NCBI GenBank assembly: GCA_948099385.1
Contig: CANUEZ040000168.1
Location: 5,557,001-5,621,000, forward strand
Length of the DNA stretch: 64,000 nucleotides
DNA from: Fasciola hepatica
Lineage: Eukaryota; Platyhelminthes; Trematoda; Plagiorchiida; Fasciolidae
Direction: 5' to 3'
Shown here: positions 27,205-39,590 of the stretch, one piece after another
How positions within the stretch are numbered: position 1 is the stretch's first letter
Layout of the letters: each line of letters begins with the position of its first letter
Notes under the pieces: model-generated
Database searches by the model: none
What the model was told of the DNA's origin: nothing
The model's input: only the letters and a program-made list of their open reading frames with translations
Made by a program: the position numbers and the translations under genes

Positions 27205-27490
27205 AATGGTGATGGCTGTGAATCTCACTATGTCCTGTTCTCTTTTGCGAAAAGAAGATTCTCAAACGTGAGCAACCTATATGGTCATCTTGTACACAAA
27301 ACCCATCGAAGACGTGATAGATCTCGAGGCAAGAACCATATTCAGGGTTATTGCGAGATTAAGAATGATCAAAGTAGTAGCAGTCAACGCTGTCCGATTT
27401 GTCCCACTGACCACGAACTGATAACTGGTAAAAAATTTTCTCGCATGTGTCGCGGAAAGCCAAATGTTTATACGAACCAACAAACAATGT
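27205..27490 (+). pseudogene. C2H2 zinc-finger-like stretch, frameshifted
   Basis: The plus strand reads CPVLFCEKK (27231-27257). After skipping one base it continues FSNVSNLYGHLVHKTH (from 27259). Together these give the C-x4-C-x12-H spacing, with the F and L core residues of a C2H2 finger. After that comes a basic, serine-rich stretch with a CPIC motif, open to 27510. The Cys part and the His part lie in different frames, and stops occur upstream in the Cys frame. It is therefore either a decayed exon, a one-base sequence error, or coincidence. No neighbouring finger is seen. No gene can be named. Confidence 0.3.
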
Positions 27491-27667
27491 TTTCTCCGCA
27501 TAACAGCTGATCCCTCAACTGTTATCTGTCACTCTAGTGTTCTCTGTGACTGAATAGGTTAACTAGTTGCATGGCTGGGAATTAAAAGTGTGTCCTCTTC
27601 GGCTACCTCCCTGAGAGTTTACTAGTTACTTCAGGGTCATGAGAAATGGACACGTCCCCAGTCAATC

Positions 27668-27855
27668 CCCAAGCAGTGCGATACCCAAAGCTATTGGGTA
27701 CACGTTGGGCTAAGGTTGGGACAAAATAACCTTTAACGTGTGCCTTGAAAGATTGCACAGAAGCCCGGGAAGTTTTACAAGAAATATAATAATGAAAATA
27801 TCACCATAATTGATGATATATACCTGCGTTATAAAAACAGCATATTTCGTTTTTG
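27668..27855 (+). mobile_element. Partial copy of the CCCAAGCAG inverted-repeat element
   Basis: Starts with CCCAAGCAGTGC and continues through ACGTTGGGCTAAGGTTGGG. The block to about 27850 aligns in reverse complement with 43330-43512, the right half of the 487-bp element at 43026-43512. Shared runs include the complement of TTTCATTATTA and TTTCTTGTAAAA. The other end was not found. This establishes at least two genomic copies in the window. Confidence 0.68.
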
Positions 27856-28497
27856 GTGAATACCCCTGAGACCAGGCCTTGCTGTACTGGTTTTCTTTAG
27901 TTTTCGTTGATATGATGTGCTTTTTGACTTCTGAGTGGCGAAAAATGATTCATCACTTATAGAGATAACTAATGAGCGTTTTTTATAGTTTATTTTGATT
28001 CTGGTACATTGTTACCTCTTCATATATACCATCGTATCCATGAGTATACGCACACACATGTATACTCGCATTTATATCCCCGGGTATTGAGTTATTTGTC
28101 AAACATTTTTGGATTCCGGGAATTAGAATACATTTTTATGCCTGAAGAGACAAAACGGAAGAGGTAAGGAAGGCGCAAGAAGGTCCTCAGTGCGAAGAAA
28201 TGCCTCATTTGAGGCAAGGCCACAATATGACAGCACAAGCTTTCGTGCCCTCAATCATAGTGAATAGGTATGCTAAGAAAAACCGGATGTTGTCAAGCAT
28301 TCATTTATTCTTACCGCATAACAGATGCTTTTACGGCTGGTGTTCATGCTGTTGAAGTAGAGCCACCAGAGTTGGGCCAGCTAGATAATTGGAGTCTAGA
28401 TTTTTAAAGTGTGGATTTGCCTACTACCAGCACATCAAAGCTAGTCATCTATACAGGTTAGTGTACTTATGAAATATTCTAATATTTTCGGGCCAGT

Positions 28498-28716
28498 CTG
28501 TTGGTACAACTTGGAAGAACCGTGTGTGCCGAAGTCAACGTGGATGCTCTTTTGCAGTCCTTGTCCGATGATTTTATAACCACCATGCTAACCACGAGGC
28601 AATGTCGTGACATGTTGCACGCGACTGAGCTACCACTTGCCACGTATTTCGCGTTATCCAAGAACAATATCTCATACACCGCAGTTGTGAGATGCACCTA
28701 TTGGTCTACCTTGTGA
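28498..28716 (+). other. Weak exon candidate, no known domain
   Basis: An open frame of about 71 codons immediately follows an acceptor-like TTTTCGGGCCAG, and a GTGAGA donor-like site lies near 28687. The encoded stretch has a balanced, protein-like composition but no domain I recognise, and no neighbouring exon was found to support it. Confidence 0.22.
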
Positions 28717-28719
28717 ATC

Positions 28720-31700
28720 GTATTTGAGAAAGCTCAGGTCGTCGCAAGACCCGCGGAACGACTATACCGAAGAATTCACGAAGTCAGCAGTATGCGTTCC
28801 GAAGGGAAGGCAATGTAGCTCCGAGTGATATTTCCATTCCCGTTCGTGCCGTGTGTTCTGTACGTATTTTTGATCCACTATGCAACCAGATAAAATAATT
28901 ATCCTCAGCAAACGTTTCGCGAAAATTATAGCTTGACCGATAATGTACCTTTTTATTGTTTTATTATTTTGGGCAGTTATTTCACAACTTTTACCATCAA
29001 ATCGACTGTCCTTTGAAGGTATGCTATTAGACAAAATCATTGCACCCATGCACGCGATCACTTACAAACATTTATCGCTTTCCAATTATCCCTATGATGC
29101 AACTGTTCCAATTTTGCCCACGTCCCCATGTATTTAAACTTTTATCCCTCACTTATCTAGATCACGTGTTTGTCTCGGGGTGTGACTACAAACGGAGCCC
29201 ATTGGGCTCGGAGTGGTATGACCAATCCCCTGGTTCGAAAGTACGCAATGAAAAGCCGTTCAAAAACAAGCTCATTGTTGCCGTCAGGGATAAGCCCATG
29301 AAATCCGTTGTCTCTCACTAAACTCCAGACCCTGTTCATTCCATCCCAACAATCGCAGAAGAACCGGTTTTCCTTGTTGAAAGACATAGAGCGTTGGTTT
29401 ATCAAAGCTAGAAATCGAGGCAATATAAGACGTGGATGCCGGCAGGTAAATCATCATTTATTTCGAAATAAATCTCAAGTTGCCTTTAATTTTGTAGTGG
29501 TTTTATTCATTTGGCGTAAATAAACACCTCTTCAGAAATTCTGAAGGTCAGTAGTAATTCATTATAAATCACAGCTCTACACGTTTCTCAGGATCAGTCC
29601 ACATTTTACGTGACATTTTACTATTTCGCTGATTATAATTGCATTGAGACAATAACTATCTGATATTACTCCTTTTTGTCGAAAACACTTTTCAACCAAA
29701 ATATCTTTGAAATCTGCACGTAAACATTTTTTGTCGTCCAACGCTTCCTTAAGTGCGACTGTCTCACCTTTCCTCATCTTGATATTCAGATCTGATGATT
29801 ATGTAACACAAGAACGATGAACATTCTCCTTAAATTCTGATTGAAACATTCCTCGAATTGCAATTTTGTACAAATTTCCAGAACACCGTTTCTATGGTAA
29901 ACTTGGTGGTTTTTGCAGTTTTTTAACTAGTCTCAAATTAGTGGTTTTCGATGGAAAAGATGGATAATAGGCAAGTAGACTAGGAAACGGGGCGGTTAAG
30001 ACGAATTTAGAAAAAAGAGGAGGCACCCGTTTCCAGCAATTTATTTGTACTTTGAGTCAGGATATGGCAATAGCCATCGATTAAGATGGTCGAGAAATAA
30101 GAATTGCCGTTCACATTTCGAATGGTGTAAAGACGACTTCGTGTAAGTAGGTATATCTACCAGTAGAGTTGCTGAAAGGACACTCTATTTTGAGAATTGA
30201 TAAGGCTTACGCGATCAACAACCTTTCAGTAATATACGTTGGTTGGATTGTAAGAGGACCTGTGTCAAATCCAACTCCGGCCAATGCGGTAGTCAAGTAT
30301 TTGAGATTAGGTGACCTCAATCAGCAGAGCCAAAACCTGTTTAAATTAGAGTACACAAATGAAACAGATCAAGGGAAAAGCGTTGGATTCCTTTGAGAGT
30401 ATGTAAGCCCCGCTTATTACAGAGAAAAGTCCAGGTTTAGTTGACGACTCTCGGAATTAGGTTTACATTGGTGAAACTGTGGTCCTAACCGGTCATGTAA
30501 CCGCGCTTTAGTTGAGCAGCTACTTACATTATCAACAAAACACCTTCACTCTTGGCCAGAAACAGTATGAAAGTATTAATCAATTGCCTAACATCGGTAA
30601 ATGACGGTGTACATCGGAGTGGTATGCTTGGGAAGACGGTAATGATATACGATGACTTCTATCCCACCATTCTTGTAGTAAACTCTGGTAAATCTAGTAA
30701 GTTGTGAGTGTATTTGATTCCGCAACAGAACACAAACGAATGTCAACGAACAAGAAATTGTCCAATGGTTCGGAAGTCACAAACAATGTCTTAGGTTACT
30801 CATACGCTTTCGGAAGTATCCCGTAGCGTGGTCCCGAATATAACAGGAGTGCTTCTGCAAGTTTGAGTGTCGGCTTTCTACAGGCAGACACTGAGCTCCT
30901 TATTCTGCGATTCGGGTAATTCGAACAAGCCACTGGATGTTTATGAAAGAAATGTACATCCATTTGGAGTCAAGTCAGCCCCATTTTGCTCATACTTTGT
31001 TTTCAGACTTACAGCCGATAATAATGGTCATGCATATTTATCTATGAATGCTAATGCCGTTTGTGAAAAAGTCTGTCTGTGATTGTTTACCTTCCGTAGG
31101 AAGCTCAGATGATCCATTAGGTTAGCAAAGGAGTTGGGTCACATGCTTCAGAGGGGGGGGGGGTGGCATCTAACTAAGTGGTCATCCATTTGTCGAGAGG
31201 TTATCACGGCCCTGAAAGATAGTAAACCGTCCTCAGGCAGTATCATTATCAGTTCGCAAGCATACGAATTTCAGAGGACTTCAGGAGGGTTTACTCCTGG
31301 GAATATGGTCGAAACATCAAATCTCCTACAAGAGGTAACAATTTTTTCGCTCTAGTTTCCACCCGATGCCTCACCTCAGCTTAAATCCAAGTATTGCACC
31401 TCTTCCCAGGAAGTGACTGTACAATGGTATTATGCTTAGTGCATTGTCCTTCCAGGGATCCACCTCTGCCAGCCCACATCAAATCGTCTCGAGTCACAAG
31501 TTGTAATTCAGTTTCATCATTATTTCTTTCTTCCAACTGGGATGTTTTTTCTGACCGCTGGCTCTCAATGTGCTGCTTCTTTTAAATATTCCATCCTCCG
31601 TGAATGTCTGTCCAAACTCGCCTCAACCAATATCAACAATTCCCAACCGACACGTAAACAATCTAAAATTGGACTCAAAATCATAACCCTTCCGAGCAGA

Positions 31701-32308
31701 ATTTTGAGGTCCAGGGACTTTTCTATATTTCTTCGCCCGACATCGCTTTCTCAAGAGTTCAGAAGCGCTACTAAAAGGCAACGCATCCGGCAAGAACATG
31801 TCCTCAACAATCCACCAAAGGCCTGACCTCAATGACGGGGTTTGAATTCACAGTCTGCGCAATTACCACAATAGCTCCAAGCTCACAACATACGACTCTA
31901 AACCTGCAAATTCTACTGAACCCGTATCTGTGGCAATTATTACTAACATAGTCTCCTTTTCCTTACTTCAGAGTTTTCCCCCGGTCTCCATTTTGCCTCT
32001 CATAACTGTCTAAGGTCTTTTCGACGTTTACCATATCCATAGGATAGCCACCTTTACCAGGCCATCTTCTCGACCTGGTCTTGTTCGGGCTCCCTCAACT
32101 TGGTTTCGTTTTAGTGAACCTAACATATCTCTTTTCGTTCTAAACATCCATACATTGTTCATGATCAACAGCTGGGTACCTAAGTAGAGGAAGACTTCTG
32201 TTACTGCACTCTGTTTTTCCGCAACAAGGAAAAAAGTAAACTGATTCCTGTGTCAGAACCGAGATCGGTTCGGAGTGTTTCGAAAAGTCGATGCGCCATG
32301 TGAAATTT
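28720..32308. other. Unassigned DNA, mostly non-coding
   Basis: Open frames near 29040-29423 and 31394-31826 (both up to about 95 codons) show no domain and are overlapped by frames on the other strand. An 11-base G run lies at 31153-31163. Nothing else can be supported. Confidence 0.5.
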
Positions 32309-32541
32309 TATGGTAGAATTTTATTGCTCAATAACACTGCGTAGTCGAAATCGTTGGTAGGTTGTCGACGTTTGAGTCGCCACGGGTAACCTTTTTTAAG
32401 ACTGGTTTTACAACCGAATGGAACTGTTTCATTCGGTTGTAAAACCAGTATTGAAAAAGGTTACCCGTGGTGATCAAAACTTCGACAACCTACCAACGAT
32501 TTCGACTACGCAGTGTTATTGAGCAATAAAATCCTACCATA
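32309..32541. mobile_element. Foldback (palindromic) MITE-like element
   Basis: A 233-bp near-perfect palindrome centred on 32425. The left arm (32309-32424) and right arm (32426-32541) match with roughly a dozen mismatches and essentially no spacer. The ends read TGGTAG...CTACCA, and the bases outside both ends are TA, consistent with the TA target duplication of Tc1/mariner-type insertion. No coding capacity. The full palindromy means it could form one long hairpin. A head-to-head dimer of solo terminal repeats would look the same. Confidence 0.85.
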
Positions 32542-33144
32542 TACTGATTCCTGGCCCTTTGAATAGTTGAATTTCACCCAACCACAACAAGGACAAAATG
32601 AATCACTCTGCAGTTGCCTTAGATATTCATAATAGGGGCCATAATTCTAAGTTTGTAACGTGTTTTGTGACGCCAAAAAAATTCAAACAATCCGTAGTGT
32701 ACAGGAAAATCAATACAAATTGCAAATCTGGAAACGTGAACAGACTAGACCGCTCATTGCTCCCTTGATTACGATGAACGAAAATGGAAGGAAGGTAACT
32801 AAAACGTTTGCTCTTTTCTAGTACTTGCGAGAATTGTAAGCAAAGTCCTCCCATATGGAATAGTTATCAGAGAAAAGAATAAAATACGATGGATTTGAGA
32901 AGAGCACCATAGTGTTTCACTGGCTATTGTTCGTTTTTGCCAGCCTGCACAGTTTTCTTCCATAAACATTGTTGCATTTACTAAAGTAGATTTCATACGT
33001 CACCCACATTTATATGCGCATTTAAGCACGTGCTGTGTCACCCACTTTTTTTCCCGGTACTGGTGGAAAGTTGTATTTTCTCAATAACACGTTATTAATT
33101 ACGTGCACATCCTTTTACGTGTTTGTTGTGTATCTCCATTTTTT

Positions 33145-33202
<58 letters not shown>

Positions 33203-34090
33203 GATACTTGTTTTATTCAACAAATCCACTTTCTGTTTATGTAAAAATGGCCTCTTTACTTGGGTATATGGATAATTTAGTAGGTAAACTCAAAAGATTT
33301 GAAAATATTATAACGGGAGATTCAGGGAATAGACGAAATTGGAGTAATTGGCGAAAATTAGGTATCTATTTTCAGACGTCTTTCCTTTAACTTCAGCTTA
33401 CCCAACCCTAGCCCGAAATGGAGTTGATAGCTCTGCCTAACTTCATTCAGCGGATTCGTCGAACTTTCCAATAAGCAAGTCCAAACATAGGGCAATTGGG
33501 CAAACATTGGGTAGTACTACTTGAATACTTCATAAAAGAAATTCTTGGAGGCGGTTCATTGGAAAAGCCACCACCAAATTACTGTCAAAATTGTTTGTAG
33601 CCAAACACTCACATAATATTTCATCATTTATATTGTTCGATATACCCAGACAGGACAAAATACCACCTTCAGTGTGGTAGATCCATCACATAAAAAACCG
33701 CCTCTTTTTCTCGTCTATTTGTGCATTTTTTGATTCAAGATGTCCAAACTGTTGTTTTTCATTTCGTGGAGATTCATCACAGCACAAAGAACTTTCAACA
33801 ACAAAAGTGGTATGAAGGTTGGTTGACTTCTATTTGTTTTATTCTGTCACGAATTTCTGGTGCATATCCGCTTGTCCCCCTGTGTAATTTTCAGGTATGG
33901 TTTGCGCTAATTTAGGACTAGGTAGACACCCATTCCATCGATTAATTAATGTGTACATAAATATAGAATATTCCATAAAATACTTTATTGTGAGTCACAC
34001 AATCACATGAACTCGTTGTTTATCATGATAAACACGTGTGAAGCCACTTATTACAAACCGGAATACGACACAGCTAGAAAAATAAAAGCC
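32542..34090. other. Unassigned DNA with a TA microsatellite
   Basis: No gene recognised. The AT microsatellite at 33145-33201 is listed separately. At 33398-33520 several CCCAA and TTGGG words recall the 43-kb element, but I could not align them convincingly. Confidence 0.5.
33145..33201. repeat. (TA)n microsatellite
   Basis: About 57 bp of TA with a single C interruption at 33153. Confidence 0.96.
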
Positions 34091-34653
34091 TTAATATAAT
34101 AGGACTTCAGTGTTTGCCGTAGTACTTGCGGAATAAATACTACAAGCGACTTGTTCGTATATGGACCACATGCCGATAAGTAATAATGGATTTGATCCGA
34201 AATAATATAATTTCTCAATTTTTATGGAAGCAGTGGGCATCTCTCCCGTGTAAGCCTCATCACCACAGCAATTATTAGACATCGGGACATGGGTATCTTC
34301 TCGGTTTACAGAAAGTGCATCGTTCCGTGTGTCTGGTCTGGTCCCCATCTCAGTTGCATAGCTGTATGTTCGAGTGAAGCAGTTCGTAGATTCACTTTCC
34401 TCCTCGTGTGAGCGACTTGGTGGCGTGCGGACTGACAGATGGTAGTTCATAAGCAGGGACTAGCAGCATACACTTCGCTGATTTCATGATTAACCAGCCT
34501 ACTGTAACACCTTATGTTCTCCCAGGACACTTTGTTAGCATCGTCCATCGGCGATAACGTCGGGAAGTACATTCGATCACTGATGCCAAGGTTGCTGCTA
34601 AAACAAGTCACGCTGGAAGTTAACTTAGTCGGTGCGCTTCGGCCTGATTGCAT
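34091..34653 (-). other. Candidate coding segment of unknown function
   Basis: Two minus-strand open frames overlap by four bases: 68 codons starting with ATG at 34653, then 119 codons starting with ATG at 34450. Together they span 560 bp. The composition is protein-like (NREDTHVPMSNNCCGDEAY in the second), without low complexity, and a hydrophobic stretch follows late in the second frame. A one-base indel would join them. I recognise no domain, no splice sites were confirmed, and the 3' end has no AATAAA on the minus strand. It could be an exon, a decayed transposon ORF, or chance. Confidence 0.25.
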
Positions 34654-34738
34654 TGGCCAGTAAAAGTTGCGATGAAAACGAGATTATAGACGAATAGATT
34701 CCAGTATGTAATCCTCTCCTCTGAAGTCTACAAGGTTG

Positions 34739-35405
34739 TGAAGCCGGTGGTCCAGATTGCTTTCCGACTGTCATATTTTATGCGGTAACAAGTTGATTTT
34801 ATTAATACCAATTCCTTTTTAATTATATCGGACAATCAAAAAGTTGGATCCGTCGCTCCAGTGACAGAATGAAAAGTACTATCGGTATGATGCATATAAA
34901 ATTTTTCGAAGGCATGTAAATCTTATTTCAAAAGATCCCTGATGTGAATCATAATGAGTATTACAACTCACACGGCAGATCAGATACTGTAACCTTTCCA
35001 AAGCCATCAATTTTTTTTCTATTACTCATCGGGAACCGTGTAGTGTCATGATGTTCCCAACGCTAAGCGGATGGATTCAGTCTTATCAAGTTATCAAACA
35101 GAGATGGACGCTGATTACTTTTGTTCATTCAAGTGGGATACAAAATAACTGCAATTACTGTGTGCACGATTATTTGCTCGTATAGTGTAGCATTTGGCAT
35201 AATTCGCGTTATCTATTTATTAGCATTAGAATACCAAGGGGGACCATGGAGACACCGAATCGTAGTAAGTATTGAATGATTTGATTTTCACGGCGATCTG
35301 TTGGGGTTTCGTGACTTTTCCTGATGGTACTTTTTTCCCGGTTCCTTAAAGTTTCGCTGATGTGACATTTGGTATTTGCATTCCATTCCTCTAACAACTT
35401 TGACA
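34739..35405 (+). repeat. Dispersed repeat R2, copy 1 (inverted partner at 38.6-39.6 kb)
   Basis: Several blocks align with the reverse complement of 38610-39590 in collinear order: AGATTGCTTTCCGAC and the following GCGGTAACAA, a mid block around 35085-35160 containing AACTGCAATTA, and the end block around 35260-35400 containing AAAAGTCACGAAA on the minus strand. Identity is roughly 70%. Open frames over the end block exist in both copies but shift relative to the alignment, so there is no sign of coding selection. Confidence 0.72.
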
Positions 35406-36496
35406 CATCTCAAAAGATCTCACTATTGGCTTTCGACTTTCGTCACATTAGTTTGTGTGGGACATATTTTCTGGATTTATGATACAAACTATCCGTACGG
35501 ATTTGTCACCATCCTGTCGAGGTTTTTTCGTTCGTCTTTACAGTGTGTGGCAGTTTTTCGCTTGTTATGGTAAAGTAGCATATCAGAGAAGTTGGAGAAT
35601 CTTGGACAAGTCGGCAATCTTTATTGGAGTCTGTTGCTCTCTTATCATTTTTGCCGGTCATCTGGTGAAATGTTTTGTCATTTTGGAAGGACCAACTGAA
35701 ATAATGTCACGATTCAGTTTTATCTTTCACCCTAAATTGATCGGTTTCCTAACAGAGGAACACTTCGCTTCATCTGACAAACCAAGCAGCAATACCACGC
35801 TTTGACTTGACTAGACAAAACTGGAAAAAGTTTCAATCAGTTGGTGGTAAAAACAAACAGTTCTAATGAACCACGCATACTATAGTCGCCTACATTTCTG
35901 AATAACATCTTTTCGACCATGTCGGTAACAATACAGTATATAGAAATACATGAAATACGTTTGGTAGTGACACCGATAGGAAATTAGAAAACATTGTCGA
36001 ACAAGCTAGTGCCCACACCCATCCTTCTCAGTACAGAAGTGCCAAAGACTGGTATTCCTGTTATGGCACCACCAAATCAATCAGGAAGCTGCTTCAAAAG
36101 TGAAATGATCAGTTAGAGGACCAGTGGTCCACATTTTGTTACCAATTTCGATCATCCACTGTATTACAGTCCAAAGTGAAATGACTAGCAAGTTCATCAG
36201 TACGTATTTACAAACACCGAGCTACAAAAGGTGCATCTATATGTTCGCCATAACCCCCTCAGGTAGTCGCCCAAAACACGGAAAATAGGTCGAAGTAAAT
36301 AAATCAAGTTTTATCCGTCATGATATGCACTCGTTTATATGAAACCCTACTCTCAACCACCCTAATTAAATAAAGATATATTGGGCATACTGACACCTCA
36401 GCCAGATATGATCTAATCACACGATCAGCTTGAACGCACATCACTGCTATTTCAATCAACCCTTTCAGGACTATTGCCTTTGCAGGCTAGTTATTA
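35406..36496. other. Unassigned DNA
   Basis: Overlapping plus-strand open frames at 35376-35573 and 35455-35805 contain hydrophobic, membrane-like stretches but no known domain, and sit beside repeat R2. Not supported as a gene. Confidence 0.45.
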
Positions 36497-36655
36497 TCGG
36501 TTTTCCTCGAAAACGGTGAATCTCCCACAGACTACCGTTATTTTTGCGCTTTTCGGCCTTCAGTTTCTCCCGACGGTATACCATGTGTTCATTAGGCTGC
36601 CCTAAGTGGACCAATACGTCATTCCGTAACCGTCACTCATACTATTAATGGTAGA
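36497..36655 (+). repeat. Dispersed repeat R3, copy 1
   Basis: Aligns in the same orientation with 36902-37030. Shared features are TCGG, an AAACG-TGA-TCTCC core, TTATTTTT-CGC and GCCTTCAGT. Spacing is 405 bp, consistent with an old tandem duplication. Confidence 0.6.
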
Positions 36656-36901
36656 TGTCATCAGACCCCTCCAATATTGGCGATTTGCACACCCGAAACA
36701 CACTTGTCTTGTCAACGACCCCGTCAGTCAATGTTGGGGTACTACACCCCTTCACAATTAGGTGGCGAATCATTTTCCTGGTCAAGCACACTCGTGCAGT
36801 CTGGTGCATTAAAGTCGTTCAATGACTAGTTTCATCCTACCCTCCATAAGATTATCTCACCACTGTCTGTGCGCTGTAGCTGTGAGCACATGAACACAGG
36901 T

Positions 36902-37030
36902 GTCGGTAGTTTTCAAAAACGATGACTCTCCGATAGACCTATCAGTTTTATTTTTCGCAGCCTTCAGTCATGGTGTTTATTGGGTGTTAGCCCCAACGAA
37001 CAGCGGTTACCTTAGTTCGTCCAAGTAACC
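36902..37030 (+). repeat. Dispersed repeat R3, copy 2
   Basis: Direct partner of 36497-36655. It lies between the two inverted R2 copies. Confidence 0.6.
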
Positions 37031-38609
37031 TTTTCACTCTTCCCACCATCCCGATCCGGCCCTAGTTTTTCGTGCCTCAGTTACACTGTCAATTCAGTTC
37101 ACATGTTGTGCCTTAGAGGCGCAAATGACAACTCGCTCAATTTAACCGTCACTGCAGCCGTACTCAGCTCGGCCGTGATACAGAGCCACATGAGCCATGT
37201 GTGATCCAGACCACTGCACTTGTAGGCCAAAATGTTTTGGCAGTGGCCACTACCTTCGTGCGTGCATGTACGTGACCACGGAATAAAACCAACTTCGTGT
37301 AACAGGTAATGAAGCCGGTGGTTAGCGATGCCAACTCCATCTGAATGGCATGCTCGTTGTTGTTGAGATGCCTTAGGTTGCGCATCTCTGTACCTAGGCA
37401 CGTGAGCACAAGCTTGGAACGGAGATAAAATGCAGTGAGGCTGGTTACTGATCATAATTGACGTAGGCGTCAACCACGCAGTAATGTGTATACCTACGTT
37501 GTGCTGTATTCCCGTTGATGAAGGCACCATTGCCAAATCACATACGCACACCACGCACGTTAGGACACGAAATATTTGTGCTACTTTCAGGATAGGAGGC
37601 TTCAGTCCATGTAAATCATGCAATCAATTTCGCTGCTGTTCCTAGATTGTGCACATGCGTGCACCCACACAGGTACGCCCACTCAGTCACTCAGCCTTCA
37701 ACCAAGGCTTGTCTGCTCCGTGGTCCCCTTAACCGTCAGGGTTTCAACAACAGGTGGATTGCATTGCGATACGGGATGGAGCTGAACCGTCTCGTCCGTG
37801 GTTTATCCTAGAGGCCCACGCTCTCATACGTTTCACGTGACATGTTTGCGACGTGTGTGCGACGTGCAACTACCAGCAGGATACAGAGTGGGCTTTTCAA
37901 AATGCGTAAGGAAACAAAGGGAAATCTGAATGTAGGTTTACCGCAGAACTAATTGAAAATACCCGGTTTGAGAATCAGAACAGTCGGTAGAGAACGAGAT
38001 TGTTTTCAATGCTTCACAATTGGCCTAATATAGCGTGTTTTATAGACATAAATTCATATCATAGAAGGGAGGACAAGAAACATGGTAGTCATGGTGATAA
38101 CAAATGGCATTTTCGTGTCCGCTTAGGTACAGTATTATCGGTGTCACGAGAGACAGTGTGTTCATAAATACCACTCGAAATTTTCTGAGCTATCAAATTG
38201 GAAGGATAAGTCAGCACACTTCGCCCACACTACTGGAAACATGAGAATATCAGGGCTTAACGTCACTCCAAAGCACTTCGGAGATTGAATGCTGTGTAAC
38301 TGAATGTTGCGTGGAGTATACTTATCATTCGGGAAGGCTGAGTGAGATGGAGTAGAGATAGACTCAGAACACTACTAAGGGTTAAGTGGAAAATCACTTT
38401 GTTCATAATAATTCACAATGTTTTGAAGATTATCCGATAAATTGCTTATTTCTTTTTGATAGAGACAGCAAGACAAATGCTTGCAACTTAAGTATACTAG
38501 GCTTCAGATTCTGAGAAGCTATACGAGAGGTCGCTTACGTGATGGGATGGCCCTGGACACCTTGCTTTTGTGTCCTGGAAAGCGGATTAGAGGTCATTCT
38601 TGAGTGTGA
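37031..38609. other. Unassigned DNA with one longer open frame
   Basis: The minus strand is open for 174 codons (37099-37623), rich in His and Cys from CA/TG-rich DNA. No metal-binding spacing or domain is recognisable, and a shifted frame on the same strand is also open for 81 codons. I do not call it a gene. Confidence 0.45.
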
Positions 38610-39590
38610 ACCGGTTACCAAATTTCAGCGAAATTTTGAGGAAGGGCGCAAGATTATCATCAGGAAAAGTCACGAAATTCCAACGAACTTTTACGAAAAC
38701 CGAGTTATTCAACTTTTACAACCAGTCAGTGTCTCCTTGGACTCTTTCGCCTTTCTGGTCCTAATTGAGAATCAACAGGAAGTATGTCAAAAGTTACACA
38801 GTACCCACAAAGGATCATGAGCACGATAATTGCAGTTTTTGTGCATCCCACCAGAAAAAACCCAATTGTTTTCCAAAGTATTTACCCTGGGAATTTGAAA
38901 GGAAGAATCACCACGTGTGTAGTGATTATCATCCATCCCTATTTGACAACCTGATGAGACTTTTTGAATTGAATTATTGCAGTCAAACACAACATGCGCT
39001 TTTAACCCGTAGTCGGATTGGTGGTGTTAATTTGGTTAATTATTAAGAGTGATCTAAGCGGAACACCAGTCGTGTCCAGTAATCAGTAGTCGGACAAAAT
39101 CATGTACGCAAGAACAAATGTGTATTCAATTACGTCGTACAATAAGCGGTAGTTTGGTCTGCAACGGTGGGTTGTGTTGCAGTTGGTTAGCTGATCTCTG
39201 ATTGGGAGTGGGACGCCGCTTGTCTCTCATTCATATAGTAAGTATTTTTGCCGACATAACTGAATTCATTGGTTTATTTTTACCACGCCGTGACGTATTT
39301 ACTGTTCCCGATGATTGATAGAAAAGAAAATCATGGCTCTAGAGAGGCTACAACGTCTGATTCACTGTTTGAGTGTCAATACTCATTATGGTTCACGCCA
39401 TGGATCCTTTTAAATAAAATTTACGGGCCTTCAAGGTATTTCATATGCACCATATGGATCACATTTATCATTCTTTTGTAAGGTGTACAGATTCAAGTTG
39501 ATATATTTAGACGGAATCAGTATTGATAACATTATTTGTTACCGCAAACAATGCTACTGTCGGAAAGCAATCTGAACGACTAGCTTCATA
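38610..39590 (-). repeat. Dispersed repeat R2, copy 2
   Basis: Reverse-oriented partner of 34739-35405 (see that entry). This copy is about 300 bp longer, so one copy has gained or lost internal sequence. Confidence 0.72.

Noticed and set aside
10877..33201. The two TA tracts considered as centromeric or replication-related
   Set aside because: Short ordinary dinucleotide microsatellites.
35376..35805. Overlapping plus-strand frames with hydrophobic stretches, considered as a membrane-protein exon
   Set aside because: Hydrophobicity comes from T-rich DNA; the two frames differ and part overlaps the R2 repeat.
37099..37623. 174-codon open frame, minus strand, Cys/His-rich
   Set aside because: No metal-binding spacing or domain; a shifted frame on the same strand is also open, and the composition follows from CA/TG-rich DNA.
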